In this document: one piece after another, positions 25,120 to 34,258 of the stretch
Numbering within the stretch: position 1 is the first letter of the stretch
Layout of the letters: each line of letters starts with the position of its first letter
Assembly (NCBI RefSeq): GCF_000422845.1
Contig: NZ_AUGV01000017.1
Coordinates: 62,001-126,000 of the forward strand
Length of the DNA: 64,000 nt
Origin: Oceanobacter kriegii DSM 6294
GTDB taxonomy: Bacteria > Pseudomonadota > Gammaproteobacteria > Pseudomonadales > Oceanobacteraceae
Direction: 5' to 3'
Translations under genes and position numbers: made by a program
The notes under the pieces: model-generated
The model's database searches: none
What the model was told of the DNA's origin: nothing
What the model saw: only the letters and a program-made list of their open reading frames with translations

Positions 25120-26601
25120 ATGAAGTTTGTCATCAAGCTATTCCCTGAAATCACCATCAAATCCAAGTCGGTTCGCAAGCAATTGACCAAAATTCTGCGC
25201 GCCAATTTGCGTACGCTGTCCAAGAAGCACGGCGTATCGGCCGACGTTCAGGATCGCTGGGATAGTTTGGTGATCGCCGTTAACGTCGTTGACGAAAGTG
25301 AACGTGAATCCATTCATCGCCGCATGGTGCAGATCCTGTCGCACACTCCGGGTATCGGCTATTCGCTGGAAATCGACGAACACCCGTTCGAGACATTGGA
25401 TCAGGCCTATCAGTTGGTTCGCGAAGCCAATCGTGAGGTGCTGAAAGGCAAGAGTTTCTGTGTTCGGGTCAAGCGTGCGGGACAGCACGATTTCACCTCG
25501 CATCAGGCTGAAATCTACATGGGCGGCGGTCTGCTGAAAGAAACTGAAGCGGCTTCGGTTTCACTCAAGAACCCGGAAGTGGTTGTGCATGTTGAAATTC
25601 GCAACGACAAGGTGCACGTGGTCAAGCAGCGCATTCAGGGCTTGGGTGGCTTCCCTCTGGGCAGCCAGGGTGAGATCGTTTCCTTGATCTCGGGTGGCTT
25701 TGACTCGACGGTGGCCAGCTACCTGTTGACCCGTCGTGGTCTGAAGACTCACTTCTGCTTTTTCAATTTGGGCGGCAGTGCCCATGAGATTGGTGTGAAG
25801 CAAGTGGCCCACTACATCTGGTCTTGCTATGGCGAAAGCCACCGGGTGAAGTTCGTGACTGTGCCGTTTGAAAAGGTCGTTACCGAGATCCTGACCAAGG
25901 TTGATAACGGCCACATGGGGGTTGTGCTCAAGCGTATGATGATGCGCGCGGCGTCCCGTATTGCCGACAAAATGGGCGTGCCAGCCATTGCAACCGGTGA
26001 GGCCGTTGCCCAGGTTGCCAGCCAGACCATTTCCAATCTGGCGGTGATTGATCGCGCTGCCGACTGCATGGTGCTGCGCCCGCTTTCCACCATGGACAAG
26101 CAGGACATCATTGCTATCTCACGTCGTATTGGTACTGAGTCATTTGCAGCCAGTATGCCGGAGTATTGCGGCGTGATTTCTGTTAACCCGTTGACCAAGG
26201 GTGATCTGGCCAAAACCGAGCAGGCCGAACAGGCGTTCGATATGCAAGTGCTGGAAGACGCTCTGTATGAATCGAAAATTCAGCGCATTGACGAAGTGCT
26301 GGCGGAAGCCGAATCCGGTCTCGAAGACGTTGCGCAGCTGGATGCCCCTGCACTGGCGGATGTGATTATTGATATTCGCCATCCGAACGAGGTTGAGGAG
26401 GTGGCGCTGGAATTGTCCAATAACGAGGTCAAGACGATTCCGTTTTACGAACTGGATAGCCGTCTGGGCGAGTTGGATGTGAGTGGCGAGCAGCGTTACC
26501 TGCTGTACTGCCAGAAAGGCACCATGAGCAAAATTCACGCGCACCATCTGAATGAGAAGTACCCGGGTGTGTTTGCGGTGTTTGTAGAGCCTAACGGCTG
26601 A
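25120..26601 (+). CDS. thiI: tRNA uridine 4-sulfurtransferase ThiI
   Basis: Makes 4-thiouridine at position 8 of tRNA and supplies sulfur for the thiazole part of thiamin. It has 493 residues. In order: ferredoxin-like and THUMP domains (FVIKLFPEITIKSKSVRKQ), a PP-loop ATP-pyrophosphatase domain with SGGFDST, the conserved Cys in MPEYCGVIS, and a C-terminal rhodanese domain with the active Cys in LLYCQKGTMS. The start is ATG 25120 by family alignment; the frame is open 39 codons further up without family similarity. Ends on a terminator shared with sthA. Confidence 0.96.
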   Translation: MKFVIKLFPEITIKSKSVRKQLTKILRANLRTLSKKHGVSADVQDRWDSLVIAVNVVDESERESIHRRMVQILSHTPGIGYSLEIDEHPFETLDQAYQLVREANREVLKGKSFCVRVKRAGQHDFTSHQAEIYMGGGLLKETEAASVSLKNPEVVVHVEIRNDKVHVVKQRIQGLGGFPLGSQGEIVSLISGGFDSTVASYLLTRRGLKTHFCFFNLGGSAHEIGVKQVAHYIWSCYGESHRVKFVTVPFEKVVTEILTKVDNGHMGVVLKRMMMRAASRIADKMGVPAIATGEAVAQVASQTISNLAVIDRAADCMVLRPLSTMDKQDIIAISRRIGTESFAASMPEYCGVISVNPLTKGDLAKTEQAEQAFDMQVLEDALYESKIQRIDEVLAEAESGLEDVAQLDAPALADVIIDIRHPNEVEEVALELSNNEVKTIPFYELDSRLGELDVSGEQRYLLYCQKGTMSKIHAHHLNEKYPGVFAVFVEPNG

Positions 26602-26680
26602 TACTTGGAATTAGCGCAGCGGTGAGTCGTGCTTGCTGTTGCGTTCCGCTTAAGTGTTAACCGCACGCAACAAGCAGTAG

Positions 26681-26718
26681 AAACAAAACAGGCCGCTAAT
26701 CAGCGGCCTGTTTTGTTT
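26681..26718. terminator. Bidirectional terminator between thiI and sthA
   Basis: Perfect 17-base stem AAACAAAACAGGCCGCT / AGCGGCCTGTTTTGTTT with loop AATC. Confidence 0.93.
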
Positions 26719-26728
26719 AGGGTTTTGC

Positions 26729-28120
26729 TCAGAGACGGTTAAGGCCGTTCAGGGCAGCAACCCGGTAGGCTTCAGCCATGGTTGGGTAGTTGAAGGTGTT
26801 GTTGATGAAGTACTTCATCGTGTTGCCTTCGCCTTCCTGGTTCATGATGGCCTGGCCGATGTGAACAATCTCGGCCGCCTGGTCACCAAAGCAGTGAATG
26901 CCCAGAATCTCCAGTGTCTGACGGTGGAACAGCACTTTCAGCATGCCCACGCCTTCGTTGGTGATTTGTGCACGAGCGATGTTTTTGAAGAATGCCTGCC
27001 CTACTTCGTAAGGAATTTTTTCTTCCGTCAACTGGCGCTCGGTTTTACCCACCGAGGAAATTTCCGGGATGGTGTAAATACCGGTTGGTACGGAATCCAC
27101 GTAGTGGAAGTCTTCCGGATTGGCAATGATGGACGCCGCGGCACGGCCCTGGTCGTATGCGGCAGATGCCAGTGCTGGCCAGCCAATTACATCACCAATG
27201 GCATAGATGTTCTGTACGCAGGTGCGGTATTCCTTGTCGACATCGATCTGGCCGCGGGAGTTGGTTTCGATACCAACGTTTTCGAGTCCCAGATCCTTGG
27301 TGTTGCCGCTGCGACCAGCTGCCCACAGGAAGGCATCAGCCTTCACTTTTTTGCCAGAGGCCATGGTCATGGTGACATAACGCTCGTTGGCTTCTACCGA
27401 GTCGAACTGCTCGCTGTGACGAATCAGAGCACCCTTGTCTCGCAGGTGGTAACTCAAGGCGTCGGAAATCTCGTCGTCGAGGAAGTTCAGCAGGCGATCA
27501 CCAGGGTGAATCAGATCCACCTTAACGCCCAGACCCGAGAAGATGGAGGCGTATTCACAGCCAATCACGCCAGCACCGTAAATGATGATGGTGCGCGGGG
27601 TGTGAGACAGGGTCAGGATGGTGTCGGAATCGTAAATACGTGGGTGGTTAAAGTCGATGTTGCTTGGACGCCAAGGGCTGGAGCCGGTCGCAATGATGAT
27701 CTCATCGGCGTGCAGGCGGGTGTTGGTCATGTTGCCCTGGTATACGTCGACCGAGTTGCCATCGGCGAAACGAGCTTTGCCGTTATACACGGTGATACGG
27801 TTGCGGCCGTAGTACTCGGTACGCATCTTCACTTGCTTGCCGATGACTTTCTCGGCGCTTTTCAACACCTGTGGGAAAGAGAACCAGCGTGGCTCACCAA
27901 TCTCACGGAACATATTGTTGGTGTTGAACTGGATGATTTGCTTCACGGCGTGACGCAGGGCCTTGGATGGAATGGTGCCCCAATGGGTACAGTTACCGCC
28001 GACCAGTTTTTTGTCTTCCACCATGGCTACTTTCTTGCCGTGCTTGGCTGCGTTCATTGCGGCGCCTTCCCCTGCCGGGCCAGCGCCAATAATGACGACG
28101 TCGTAGCGGTAATCTGCCAT
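26729..28120 (-). CDS. sthA: Soluble pyridine nucleotide transhydrogenase
   Basis: FAD-dependent soluble transhydrogenase (463 residues) that moves reducing equivalents from NADPH to NAD+. It belongs to the disulfide reductase superfamily but has [15 protein letters not shown], where the second redox Cys is Thr, the mark of SthA. FAD site [14 protein letters not shown], second nucleotide site [23 protein letters not shown]-binding [15 protein letters not shown]. Normal length. It follows nqrM and apbE on the same strand, a grouping also found downstream of nqr operons in other gammaproteobacteria. Confidence 0.96.
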   Translation of the reverse strand: MADYRYDVVIIGAGPAGEGAAMNAAKHGKKVAMVEDKKLVGGNCTHWGTIPSKALRHAVKQIIQFNTNNMFREIGEPRWFSFPQVLKSAEKVIGKQVKMRTEYYGRNRITVYNGKARFADGNSVDVYQGNMTNTRLHADEIIIATGSSPWRPSNIDFNHPRIYDSDTILTLSHTPRTIIIYGAGVIGCEYASIFSGLGVKVDLIHPGDRLLNFLDDEISDALSYHLRDKGALIRHSEQFDSVEANERYVTMTMASGKKVKADAFLWAAGRSGNTKDLGLENVGIETNSRGQIDVDKEYRTCVQNIYAIGDVIGWPALASAAYDQGRAAASIIANPEDFHYVDSVPTGIYTIPEISSVGKTERQLTEEKIPYEVGQAFFKNIARAQITNEGVGMLKVLFHRQTLEILGIHCFGDQAAEIVHIGQAIMNQEGEGNTMKYFINNTFNYPTMAEAYRVAALNGLNRL

Positions 28121-28186
28121 ATAGTTACTCCATCTCCAGTCTGAGTGTTCTCGGGCTCTTTTTAATTGTATAGGCGAAAAGAAGTT

Positions 28187-28426
28187 TTACTTCTCGTCGC
28201 TGGTTGCATCGTAAAACAGGGATGCATCAGCCTTTTCGGCTGCTTTTTTACTTTCTTTGTCACATTTCTTCTTGTCACCGCCGCAGACATCGCAAGCGGA
28301 CTCCATGCCTACGGCGGCCATGCCACCACAGGAACCGGAAATAGGTTTGCCACCCATCAATACGCCAACGGCCATGGCGGCAATAATCAGCAGCATGGTG
28401 GCGAATACGATCAGCATAATGGTCAT
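28187..28426 (-). CDS. nqrM: Na+-NQR maturation protein NqrM
   Basis: Small membrane protein of 79 residues needed to mature the Na+-translocating NADH:quinone reductase, probably by delivering iron. One N-terminal membrane segment (MLIVFATMLLIIAAMAVGVLM) is followed by GGKPISGSCGG and a CDVCGG motif, giving four cysteines in the DUF539/NqrM pattern. AGGAGAG lies before the ATG. It sits 18 bases after apbE, as in nqr clusters, and 66 bases before sthA. Confidence 0.9.
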   Translation of the reverse strand: MTIMLIVFATMLLIIAAMAVGVLMGGKPISGSCGGMAAVGMESACDVCGGDKKKCDKESKKAAEKADASLFYDATSDEK

Positions 28427-28444
28427 GATTTCTCTCCTCTTCGC

Positions 28445-29461
28445 TTATTGCACGGCATGCGGGAAGCGACGTTTAAATTCATCGGAAGCAACCGCTGTAA
28501 AGCCAGTGTCTGTACGAACAATAGCATAGGCGGCCAATTGGTATTGGTTTGCGAGGCGCATGGCGTTATCCGGGCCTGCCACATTCAGGGCCGTTGCCCA
28601 GGCATCGGCCATGCCGCATTGTTTGTGGATCACGGTTACCGACGCCAGTCGATGGGTAATCGGATAGCCGGTTGCCGGGTCGATGGTGTGCGAATAGCGC
28701 ACACCATTTTCTTCGAAATAGTTGCGATAGTCACCTGAGGTTGCCAGGCCGGCATCGCCGGGTTCAACAATCAGTTGTACTTCCCGGTCCATTGCGTCCA
28801 GTGCCGGGCGCTCTATGGCTACACGCCAGTTGGAACCGTCTGGCTTTTGACCGCGGGTACGCAGTTCGCCGCCTACTTCCACCAGATAGGAATGGATGCC
28901 CTGCTGTTCCAGCAGGTTGGCCAGTTGGTCGACGCCCCAGCCTTTGGCGACGGCAGACAGGTCGATGTACAGCGGCTTGTCGGTCGACAGTTGGTCGCCG
29001 TTCAGGTGAATGGCGTCGGAGCCGATTTCGGACAGCAGTTGGTCTACTTCTTCCTGTGGCAGGCGTTCATCCAGGTGCTTGCCAGGGCCAAATCCCCAGG
29101 CGTTGACCAGTGGGCCTACGGTCACGTCGAAACGGTGTTCGCTTTTCTGATACACCTCCAGTGCATCACGCAGGACTTCAGCCAGGTCGTCCGAAATGGT
29201 TTCGTTGGCCAGTGGCGCTTGCTGCTGGTTCAGCAGGGACAGTTCGGAGGTTGGGTCGTAAGTCGACATGGCCTTGTTGATGGCAACCAGTCGTGCATCG
29301 ATCAGGGTCTGGATTTTTTCAGAATCGGCGTCATCGCCTACCCAGCTGATGTGGTATTGCGTGCCCATGGTCGGGCCTGCGATTTTGACGACGTCCGGCG
29401 TTTTGTCGCAGCCGGAAAGGATAAAAAGTGCTACCAGAACGACCGATAGATATTTGAACAT
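28445..29461 (-). CDS. apbE: FAD:protein FMN transferase ApbE, lipoprotein
   Basis: Periplasmic, lipid-anchored flavin transferase that attaches FMN covalently to Thr residues of NqrB, NqrC and related proteins. It has 338 residues; signal peptide MFKYLSVVLVALFILSGC with a lipobox at LSGC. Family motifs: GPTMGTQYHISW, MSTYDPTSELSLLN, VGPLVNAWGFGP, IDLSAVAKGWGVD, VEVGGELRTRG and SHTIDPATGYP. The start at 29461 is fixed by the signal peptide and a GGGGG ribosome site; the longer frame upstream is not family-like. nqrABCDEF are not adjacent. Confidence 0.94.
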   Translation of the reverse strand: MFKYLSVVLVALFILSGCDKTPDVVKIAGPTMGTQYHISWVGDDADSEKIQTLIDARLVAINKAMSTYDPTSELSLLNQQQAPLANETISDDLAEVLRDALEVYQKSEHRFDVTVGPLVNAWGFGPGKHLDERLPQEEVDQLLSEIGSDAIHLNGDQLSTDKPLYIDLSAVAKGWGVDQLANLLEQQGIHSYLVEVGGELRTRGQKPDGSNWRVAIERPALDAMDREVQLIVEPGDAGLATSGDYRNYFEENGVRYSHTIDPATGYPITHRLASVTVIHKQCGMADAWATALNVAGPDNAMRLANQYQLAAYAIVRTDTGFTAVASDEFKRRFPHAVQ

Positions 29462-29715
29462 GTGACCCCCTTGAATGGCGCGCCAGTATACAGAAGTTGC
29501 CACCCGTAAGCACGACAAGGACTTGTGCATTGATAAGCTTAATGCCAAAAAGTTGGCTTGTTGCCAGTGTGCTTTTCGACCAATTGATAAGGGCTGTTGG
29601 CGTTTTGAACAAACTGCCGTTATATCCTTAGAAGAAAGGGTTACAAGAAATATCTTTATGCCTATAAGTGAATGCAGTTTGTCGCGGTACAATTCGATGA
29701 TCACAGGAGAATGCC

Positions 29716-30057
29716 ATGTCTGAAAATTTGTCGAATGAAATGCTTGAAATGATCGCCCAGCGCTTTCGTTTGCTGTCCGATCCCATGCGCTTGCGGATTC
29801 TTCATGAATTACAGCAAGGGGAAAAATCCGTCACGCAGCTGGTTGAAGCCACGGGTGCCTCGCAGCCGAATGTGTCCAAGCATTTATCGACCCTGAAAAC
29901 CCATGGCATGGTGAACCGTCGCCAGTCTGGCAACATGGCCTACTTCAGTATTGGTGCCCCTTTTGTTTTTGATCTTTGCACCATTGTTTGTGATGGCATG
30001 CGCAAGGAATGGACGGAAAAACAGGCAGTGCTGGGAGATGTGCTGGGCACGCTGTGA
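29716..30057 (+). CDS. ArsR-family transcriptional regulator
   Basis: Winged-helix regulator of 113 residues. The HTH is LSDPMRLRILHEL...TQLVEATGASQPNVSKHLSTLKTHGMV. The classical metal site ELCVCDL is absent; two cysteines sit instead in the last helix (LCTIVCDGM, spaced four apart), which could sense metal or redox state, though this is inference. AGGAGA lies before the ATG. It is divergent from apbE across a 254-base gap that probably holds both promoters; a TACAAT box lies at about 29689. Ends on a strong terminator. Confidence 0.85.
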   Translation: MSENLSNEMLEMIAQRFRLLSDPMRLRILHELQQGEKSVTQLVEATGASQPNVSKHLSTLKTHGMVNRRQSGNMAYFSIGAPFVFDLCTIVCDGMRKEWTEKQAVLGDVLGTL

Positions 30058-30106
30058 AGAACGCTGTGCGCGTCTTGATAGCTGCCGATGGCTGCCAGGC
30101 CAGTGG

Positions 30107-30144
30107 ACATAAAAAAACGGAGCAAAGGCTCCGTTTTTTTATGT
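30107..30144. terminator. Bidirectional terminator between the ArsR and DUF4062 genes
   Basis: Perfect 17-base stem ACATAAAAAAACGGAGC / GCTCCGTTTTTTTATGT, loop AAAG, serving both convergent genes. Confidence 0.93.
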
Positions 30145-30176
30145 TTGTCGTTTCGGCAGACTAAAAGCTCAATGGC

Positions 30177-31103
30177 TCAGTCACTGCTGGAGCGCCAGTA
30201 GTCACGGCCGGAGTGGCTGCTTTGATGTACTTGTCCCAATTGCTGCCAGGTTTCCAGTACTGAGCGAAACTGCTCTTTTGGAATGCGAATGTCGTCGACG
30301 GCGTGGGCGTCCGGGTTGCGCTCCAGCAGCTTGCGGCGCACGGTATCAGAAATAATCGCTTCCAGACTGCCACGAATGCGATCTTCGCTGGTGTCTGATG
30401 CGAACGAGCTTTGTAGTGCTCGATACAGCTGATCCAGCTTTGCTGGCAGTGCCAGCTCTTCTCTTGAGAGATTGCCGCCCTGATAAACCTTGGCTTGCAC
30501 CAACAGGTTGATGGTCTTGCGGTTCAGTTCAAGTCGCTCACGCGGCGAAAGCTGCGAAGAGGTAGCGGCCTTCTTTGATGGTGTCGTTGGTACGCTAGCG
30601 GGTGCCGCCTTGGCTGCGGGTTCGGCTCGAACCCAACCCGGCCCAAAGTCCGGATTGTTTGGATTGACGGTGGCTTTCACCAAAGCGGTCAGTTCATCGC
30701 GAAGGTGCCACAGCTTGTAGCCAACCTGCTGGGTAACCAGTTGGTAGAACCCTCGCAGGCGGGTCTGATCGGCATCCAGATTGTTGCCGGATGGTGGATT
30801 CTTCAGGAATGCGTACACCGGAATGTCTAACGTGCGAGCGTGCACATATTCGCGATGAAGGGCGCTGATGCCAGTTTGCGACACCTGGCCGTAATCGTTA
30901 CCAACCAGCAGCACAAACACGTCTGCCAGTTCGATTTGTTGGCGGGCGAAATCCCAATCGTAGGCAAGCCCTTCCCGCGGGCAGGCAAAGCCCACATTGG
31001 TCATGCCTTGGCGTGCCAGAACGCGTTCGACTTCGTAGCGTTCAAGTTCCAGACCATCCATATTGGATGCCAGATACACCATGTGGCGTTGAGTTGCTGG
31101 CAT
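30177..31103 (-). CDS. DUF4062 domain protein with unknown C-terminal domain
   Basis: 308 residues. The N-terminal 100 or so match DUF4062, a TIR/STIR-like alpha-beta fold: VYLASNMDGLELERYEVERVL, then FARQQIELADVFVLLVGNDYG and LHREYVHARTLDIPVYAFL. DUF4062 domains are often the first module of NLR-like or other conflict-related proteins. A middle helix-rich part follows, then an Ala/Pro/Ser/Thr-rich linker (about 160-190) and a C-terminal charged helical domain of about 110 residues that I do not recognise. No ATPase or repeat region is present, so it is shorter than NLR-type members. A terminator-like hairpin separates it from the AEC gene upstream. Function unknown. Confidence 0.75.
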   Translation of the reverse strand: MPATQRHMVYLASNMDGLELERYEVERVLARQGMTNVGFACPREGLAYDWDFARQQIELADVFVLLVGNDYGQVSQTGISALHREYVHARTLDIPVYAFLKNPPSGNNLDADQTRLRGFYQLVTQQVGYKLWHLRDELTALVKATVNPNNPDFGPGWVRAEPAAKAAPASVPTTPSKKAATSSQLSPRERLELNRKTINLLVQAKVYQGGNLSREELALPAKLDQLYRALQSSFASDTSEDRIRGSLEAIISDTVRRKLLERNPDAHAVDDIRIPKEQFRSVLETWQQLGQVHQSSHSGRDYWRSSSD

Positions 31104-31130
31104 TCTCAGTTACACCAATCCCAAAATTGT

Positions 31131-31167
31131 CAAAAAAAGCCCAAGGGCGTCACTATACCAGTGACGC
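31131..31167 (-). terminator. Possible terminator of the AEC transporter gene
   Basis: Stem GCGTCAC / GTGACGC (31147-31153 and 31161-31167) around the AEC stop codon. On the minus strand it is followed within 15 bases by seven T (31132-31138). The distance from stem to T run is longer than usual. Confidence 0.4.
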
Positions 31168-32091
31168 GACGCTCAAAACATAGAAAATTCCGCCCATCGT
31201 CAGCATAGACCCCAGTGTGGTCACCGCAATGGCGTTGGCAGTCAGTACGTGGTTGGCTCCCATGGCTCGTGCCATCACAAAGGCGGCAGCGGCGGTCGGG
31301 CTGGCCAGCATCAGCGCCACTACACCCAATTCAATGCCTCGAATACCGACCAATAGCGCCACGCCAACCGTGGCAATGGGCAGCACAACCAGCTTCAATG
31401 CGGCGATTTGCATGGTCATGCTGTTGGCTCGTTTAAGGGCCTGGAAGTCCAGCGTGCCGCCAACGGCGATCAATGCCAGTGGCAGTGTCATCTGGCCCAG
31501 GCTTTGAGCGGCATTGCCGACGGCTTTGGGCAACTCCCAGGAAAAAATACTGAACGGCAAGGCCAGCAAAATGGCAATGATCAGCGGATTTTTGGCAATC
31601 ATGGTCAGCTGGCCACCCCAGTTTACCCCCTGACCGCGGGCCAGAATCACCACCGACATCAGGTTGTACATGGGCACACCAATGGCAAGCACCAGCGCGC
31701 CAATCTGGGTGCCTTCGTCACCAAAGGCATACACCACGGTAGAGATACCGACGATGCCCAGATTGGATCGGAACGACGACTGTACAAAAGCCGATACGTC
31801 TTCAGACTTGATGCCCGACAGGTGTGCCCAGCCATAGCAGATAAAGCAGCTGACAATGATAGCGGCGGCGACAAACCCCATCAGTTCAAAGTGGGTGCCG
31901 CTGCCAAAATGCACTTTGGAAATAGCCAGAAAGACCAGTGTTGGCAGTGTCAGGTTGAAAACCAGTCGCGAGCCGACGTTCAAAAAGTGGTCGTCGATCA
32001 TATTTTTCTTTTTCAGAAAAACGCCGAGTACAACCAGTAAGAATACGGGAAGGATGATTTCTGCAGTAAAAACAAGCGATTGCCAATACAT
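31153..32091 (-). CDS. AEC-family transporter
   Basis: Polytopic inner-membrane protein of 312 residues of the auxin efflux carrier family, which exports small organic anions such as malate. About ten hydrophobic segments are arranged as two inverted halves. Family features are VFLLVVLGVFLKKKNMID at the start, LVFNLTLPTLVF, SSFRSNLGIVGIS in the first crossover region, and SPTAAAAFVMARAMGAN in the second. The substrate cannot be told from sequence. Confidence 0.85.
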   Translation of the reverse strand: MYWQSLVFTAEIILPVFLLVVLGVFLKKKNMIDDHFLNVGSRLVFNLTLPTLVFLAISKVHFGSGTHFELMGFVAAAIIVSCFICYGWAHLSGIKSEDVSAFVQSSFRSNLGIVGISTVVYAFGDEGTQIGALVLAIGVPMYNLMSVVILARGQGVNWGGQLTMIAKNPLIIAILLALPFSIFSWELPKAVGNAAQSLGQMTLPLALIAVGGTLDFQALKRANSMTMQIAALKLVVLPIATVGVALLVGIRGIELGVVALMLASPTAAAAFVMARAMGANHVLTANAIAVTTLGSMLTMGGIFYVLSVASLV

Positions 32092-32185
32092 CTGAAAGTA
32101 AATTCCAATTTAGAGGCAGCACTGAGCGTGCTGGAGTGGCTAATATTCAGGCACAGTTTCTGGTAGTCTTGCGCCAATTAAACCC

Positions 32186-32524
32186 ATGCATGAGTCGATC
32201 ATGACCCGAGTAAAAAAAACCCGCTCACTGAAACGTATTCATAACGTTAAAACGGGCAACAAATCCAAGCTGAAGAAGCAGGCGCCAGACCGTCAGAACG
32301 GCAAGCGCGTGAAGAATCGCACCAAGTCCGTGTTCGAGAAGTTTCTGGATGACAATCCGCAAGCCAAAGATCAACTGAATCAGGAACAGCTGCAACAACA
32401 AGCAGTCAAATCTGAACAGAAGGAAGTTAGCGCGAAGGATACACCAGAGCCAAGAGTGCGCGAAGAGAAAGAGCGTTCCCTGCTGGAGCAACTGGAAAGC
32501 AAGGACTTTAAAGACATCTACTAA
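32186..32524 (+). CDS. Small charged protein of unknown function upstream of rlmG
   Basis: 112 residues from ATG 32186, or 107 from ATG 32201 (MTRVKKTRSLKRIHN), which starts more like a family N-terminus; neither has a strong ribosome site. The N-terminal half is very basic (Lys/Arg/Asn-rich) and the C-terminal half is Glu/Gln-rich and ends in a short predicted helix, LLEQLESKDFKDIY. Low sequence complexity suggests disorder. The basic start recalls ribosome- or GTPase-associated proteins such as YihI, but the match is too weak to name it. The stop overlaps the rlmG start (TAATG), so it is probably translated with an rRNA methyltransferase. Confidence 0.65.
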   Translation: MHESIMTRVKKTRSLKRIHNVKTGNKSKLKKQAPDRQNGKRVKNRTKSVFEKFLDDNPQAKDQLNQEQLQQQAVKSEQKEVSAKDTPEPRVREEKERSLLEQLESKDFKDIY

Positions 32525-33651
32525 TGCCACATTGCCCTGCTTTGAACTTGCATCTTGAATGCTATCCAGCCGTCCCTGAGCATGTCAGCATGCCGTGGGA
32601 TGCAGCTGATGAATATCTGGTTGAGACTCTTCCTGCTGACCAACGCTGCCTGATCATCAATGATCGATACGGGGCATTGGCTTGCGCCTTGCCTGGTGGT
32701 GTCAGCTATGTCGAGAACGCGTCTGCGCGTTATGCCGCCGAGCAAAACGCCCAGCGTAACGACATTGACGGTTTGCAATTCACCACCGTCATAGACGCGG
32801 CTGCGCTGGAAGCGTCCGCGGATCTTAACGCGGTGGTCGTTCGCATTCCGAAAAACTTTGATCAGCTGCACTACTGGCTGTGGCTATGCCAGCAAGCATT
32901 GCCCGTTGGCACGCCAATCTGGCTGGCCGGCATGAGCAAGCACATTCCAGTGAAGTGGTTGAACTGGCTGGAAGCCAATGCCGATGGCTACCAGCAGCTC
33001 AAGCAACAGCGCAAGGCGCGTTTGCTGAAAATCAGTAACAGTACGCGACTGCCAAAACCGGCTCTCGATAAAGGCTATACCCTTGACGATGTCCGGCTGA
33101 CTGCTCTGCCCGGCGTATTTGGTCGCGCCAATCTCGACCCTGGTGCCCGTTTCCTGATTGATACGCTCAAACAGCTCCCTGAACTGCTGGAAGCCGAAGC
33201 CGGCACTGTGTGTGATTTGGGCTGTGGTAACGGCGTGCTGGGTAACTGGCTGGCGCGCAACAACGCCAACCTGACCATGATTCAGACAGACGACCACTGG
33301 CCGTCGGTTGAGTCGGCTCGCGCCAATGCCATCGTTGCCGGTGTCGATATCACGGTACACCACGGCGATTGCCTTGAGCATGTGTCGGGCAATCTGGATC
33401 TGGTGTTGTGTAACCCGCCTTTCCACGATGGTCACAAGCAGCTGGATAACATTGCTCGCAACATGTTCGAGCAAAGCGCGGCCAAGCTGGCTGACGACGG
33501 CCAGCTGATTGTGGTGGCCAATCGTCACCTGAAATACAAGCCGGCCTTGAGCGCGTTGTTTGGCAGCGTTGAGCAATTGGCAGGTGATACCAAATTCAAT
33601 GTCTGGCTGGCGGCTAACCCCAAGCGCCAGGCTGATCGGAGCAATGGATGA
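32524..33651 (+). CDS. rlmG: 23S rRNA guanine-1835 N2-methyltransferase RlmG
   Basis: SAM-dependent methyltransferase (375 residues) of the RlmG/RsmC family. The N-terminal half is a degenerate methyltransferase-like domain; the C-terminal half is catalytic with motif I VCDLGCGNGVLG and the target-amine motif NPPF in LVLCNPPFHDGH. RlmG-type features are DNIARNMFEQSAAKL and VVANRHLKYKPALSALFG near the end, which favour RlmG over RsmC. It overlaps the gene before by one base and the gene after by four. Confidence 0.9.
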   Translation: MPHCPALNLHLECYPAVPEHVSMPWDAADEYLVETLPADQRCLIINDRYGALACALPGGVSYVENASARYAAEQNAQRNDIDGLQFTTVIDAAALEASADLNAVVVRIPKNFDQLHYWLWLCQQALPVGTPIWLAGMSKHIPVKWLNWLEANADGYQQLKQQRKARLLKISNSTRLPKPALDKGYTLDDVRLTALPGVFGRANLDPGARFLIDTLKQLPELLEAEAGTVCDLGCGNGVLGNWLARNNANLTMIQTDDHWPSVESARANAIVAGVDITVHHGDCLEHVSGNLDLVLCNPPFHDGHKQLDNIARNMFEQSAAKLADDGQLIVVANRHLKYKPALSALFGSVEQLAGDTKFNVWLAANPKRQADRSNG

Positions 33652-34181
33652 AACTTGATAACTCAGTCGCCCGCAGTGCCTGGTATTTGGCGATTGCCCG
33701 CATCAATCAGCCTCATGTGGCGCTGTTTGCTGAAGGCGATGACAGTAATGGTGCTGATATCTCAACGTTCACCAAGCTGATGAACAAGCAAACGGCGTTT
33801 CTGCGCGGTGAGCTGAAGTCACGGGATAACCTGATGCGGTTTTTCAACGACTTCAGTGAATGGCGCAACGAGCTGGAGCTGGATGACGACTCACTGGGTG
33901 ATGCCATCGTTGATCTGACACTGTCGGCGCTGTATGCCTCTGTGGAGTCGGTGTTTGACCCGGAAAGTGACGATGTTGAGTTGCTGAACGACTTCGTTGT
34001 TCGTTGCCAGGATGAAATGGTTGAGCTCGACAGCGATTACGCCGGCTTGAAGGACTATTTTGGCGATATTCAGCAGGAGTTTGCCGACCAGTTTGGCGCT
34101 GTGCGCCAGATTCCGGTTGGTAAAGCCTACTTTGATTGGCTGAAAGAGCTGGATGTCAGCTTGTTTGGTCTGGAAGCCTGA
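33648..34181 (+). CDS. Acidic protein of unknown function downstream of rlmG
   Basis: 177 residues, strongly acidic (many Asp/Glu), predicted all-helical, with no membrane segment, signal or recognisable motif. The ATG overlaps the rlmG stop (ATGA), so the two are cotranslated. The N-terminal MKLDNSVARSAWYLAIARINQP and the end VGKAYFDWLKELDVSLFGLEA look like ordered helices. I do not recognise the family. A link to rRNA modification is suggested only by position. Confidence 0.75.
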   Translation: MKLDNSVARSAWYLAIARINQPHVALFAEGDDSNGADISTFTKLMNKQTAFLRGELKSRDNLMRFFNDFSEWRNELELDDDSLGDAIVDLTLSALYASVESVFDPESDDVELLNDFVVRCQDEMVELDSDYAGLKDYFGDIQQEFADQFGAVRQIPVGKAYFDWLKELDVSLFGLEA

Positions 34182-34258
34182 GGCTCTCTTGATCTGAATC
34201 AGGGTTCTGGTGCGGCGAATCAGTAGTATTCGCCGATTTTTCACGCCGGAGCCCTACC

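Noticed and set aside
26861-28144. 427-codon open frame opposite sthA
   Set aside because: Shadow of sthA; no recognisable protein features.
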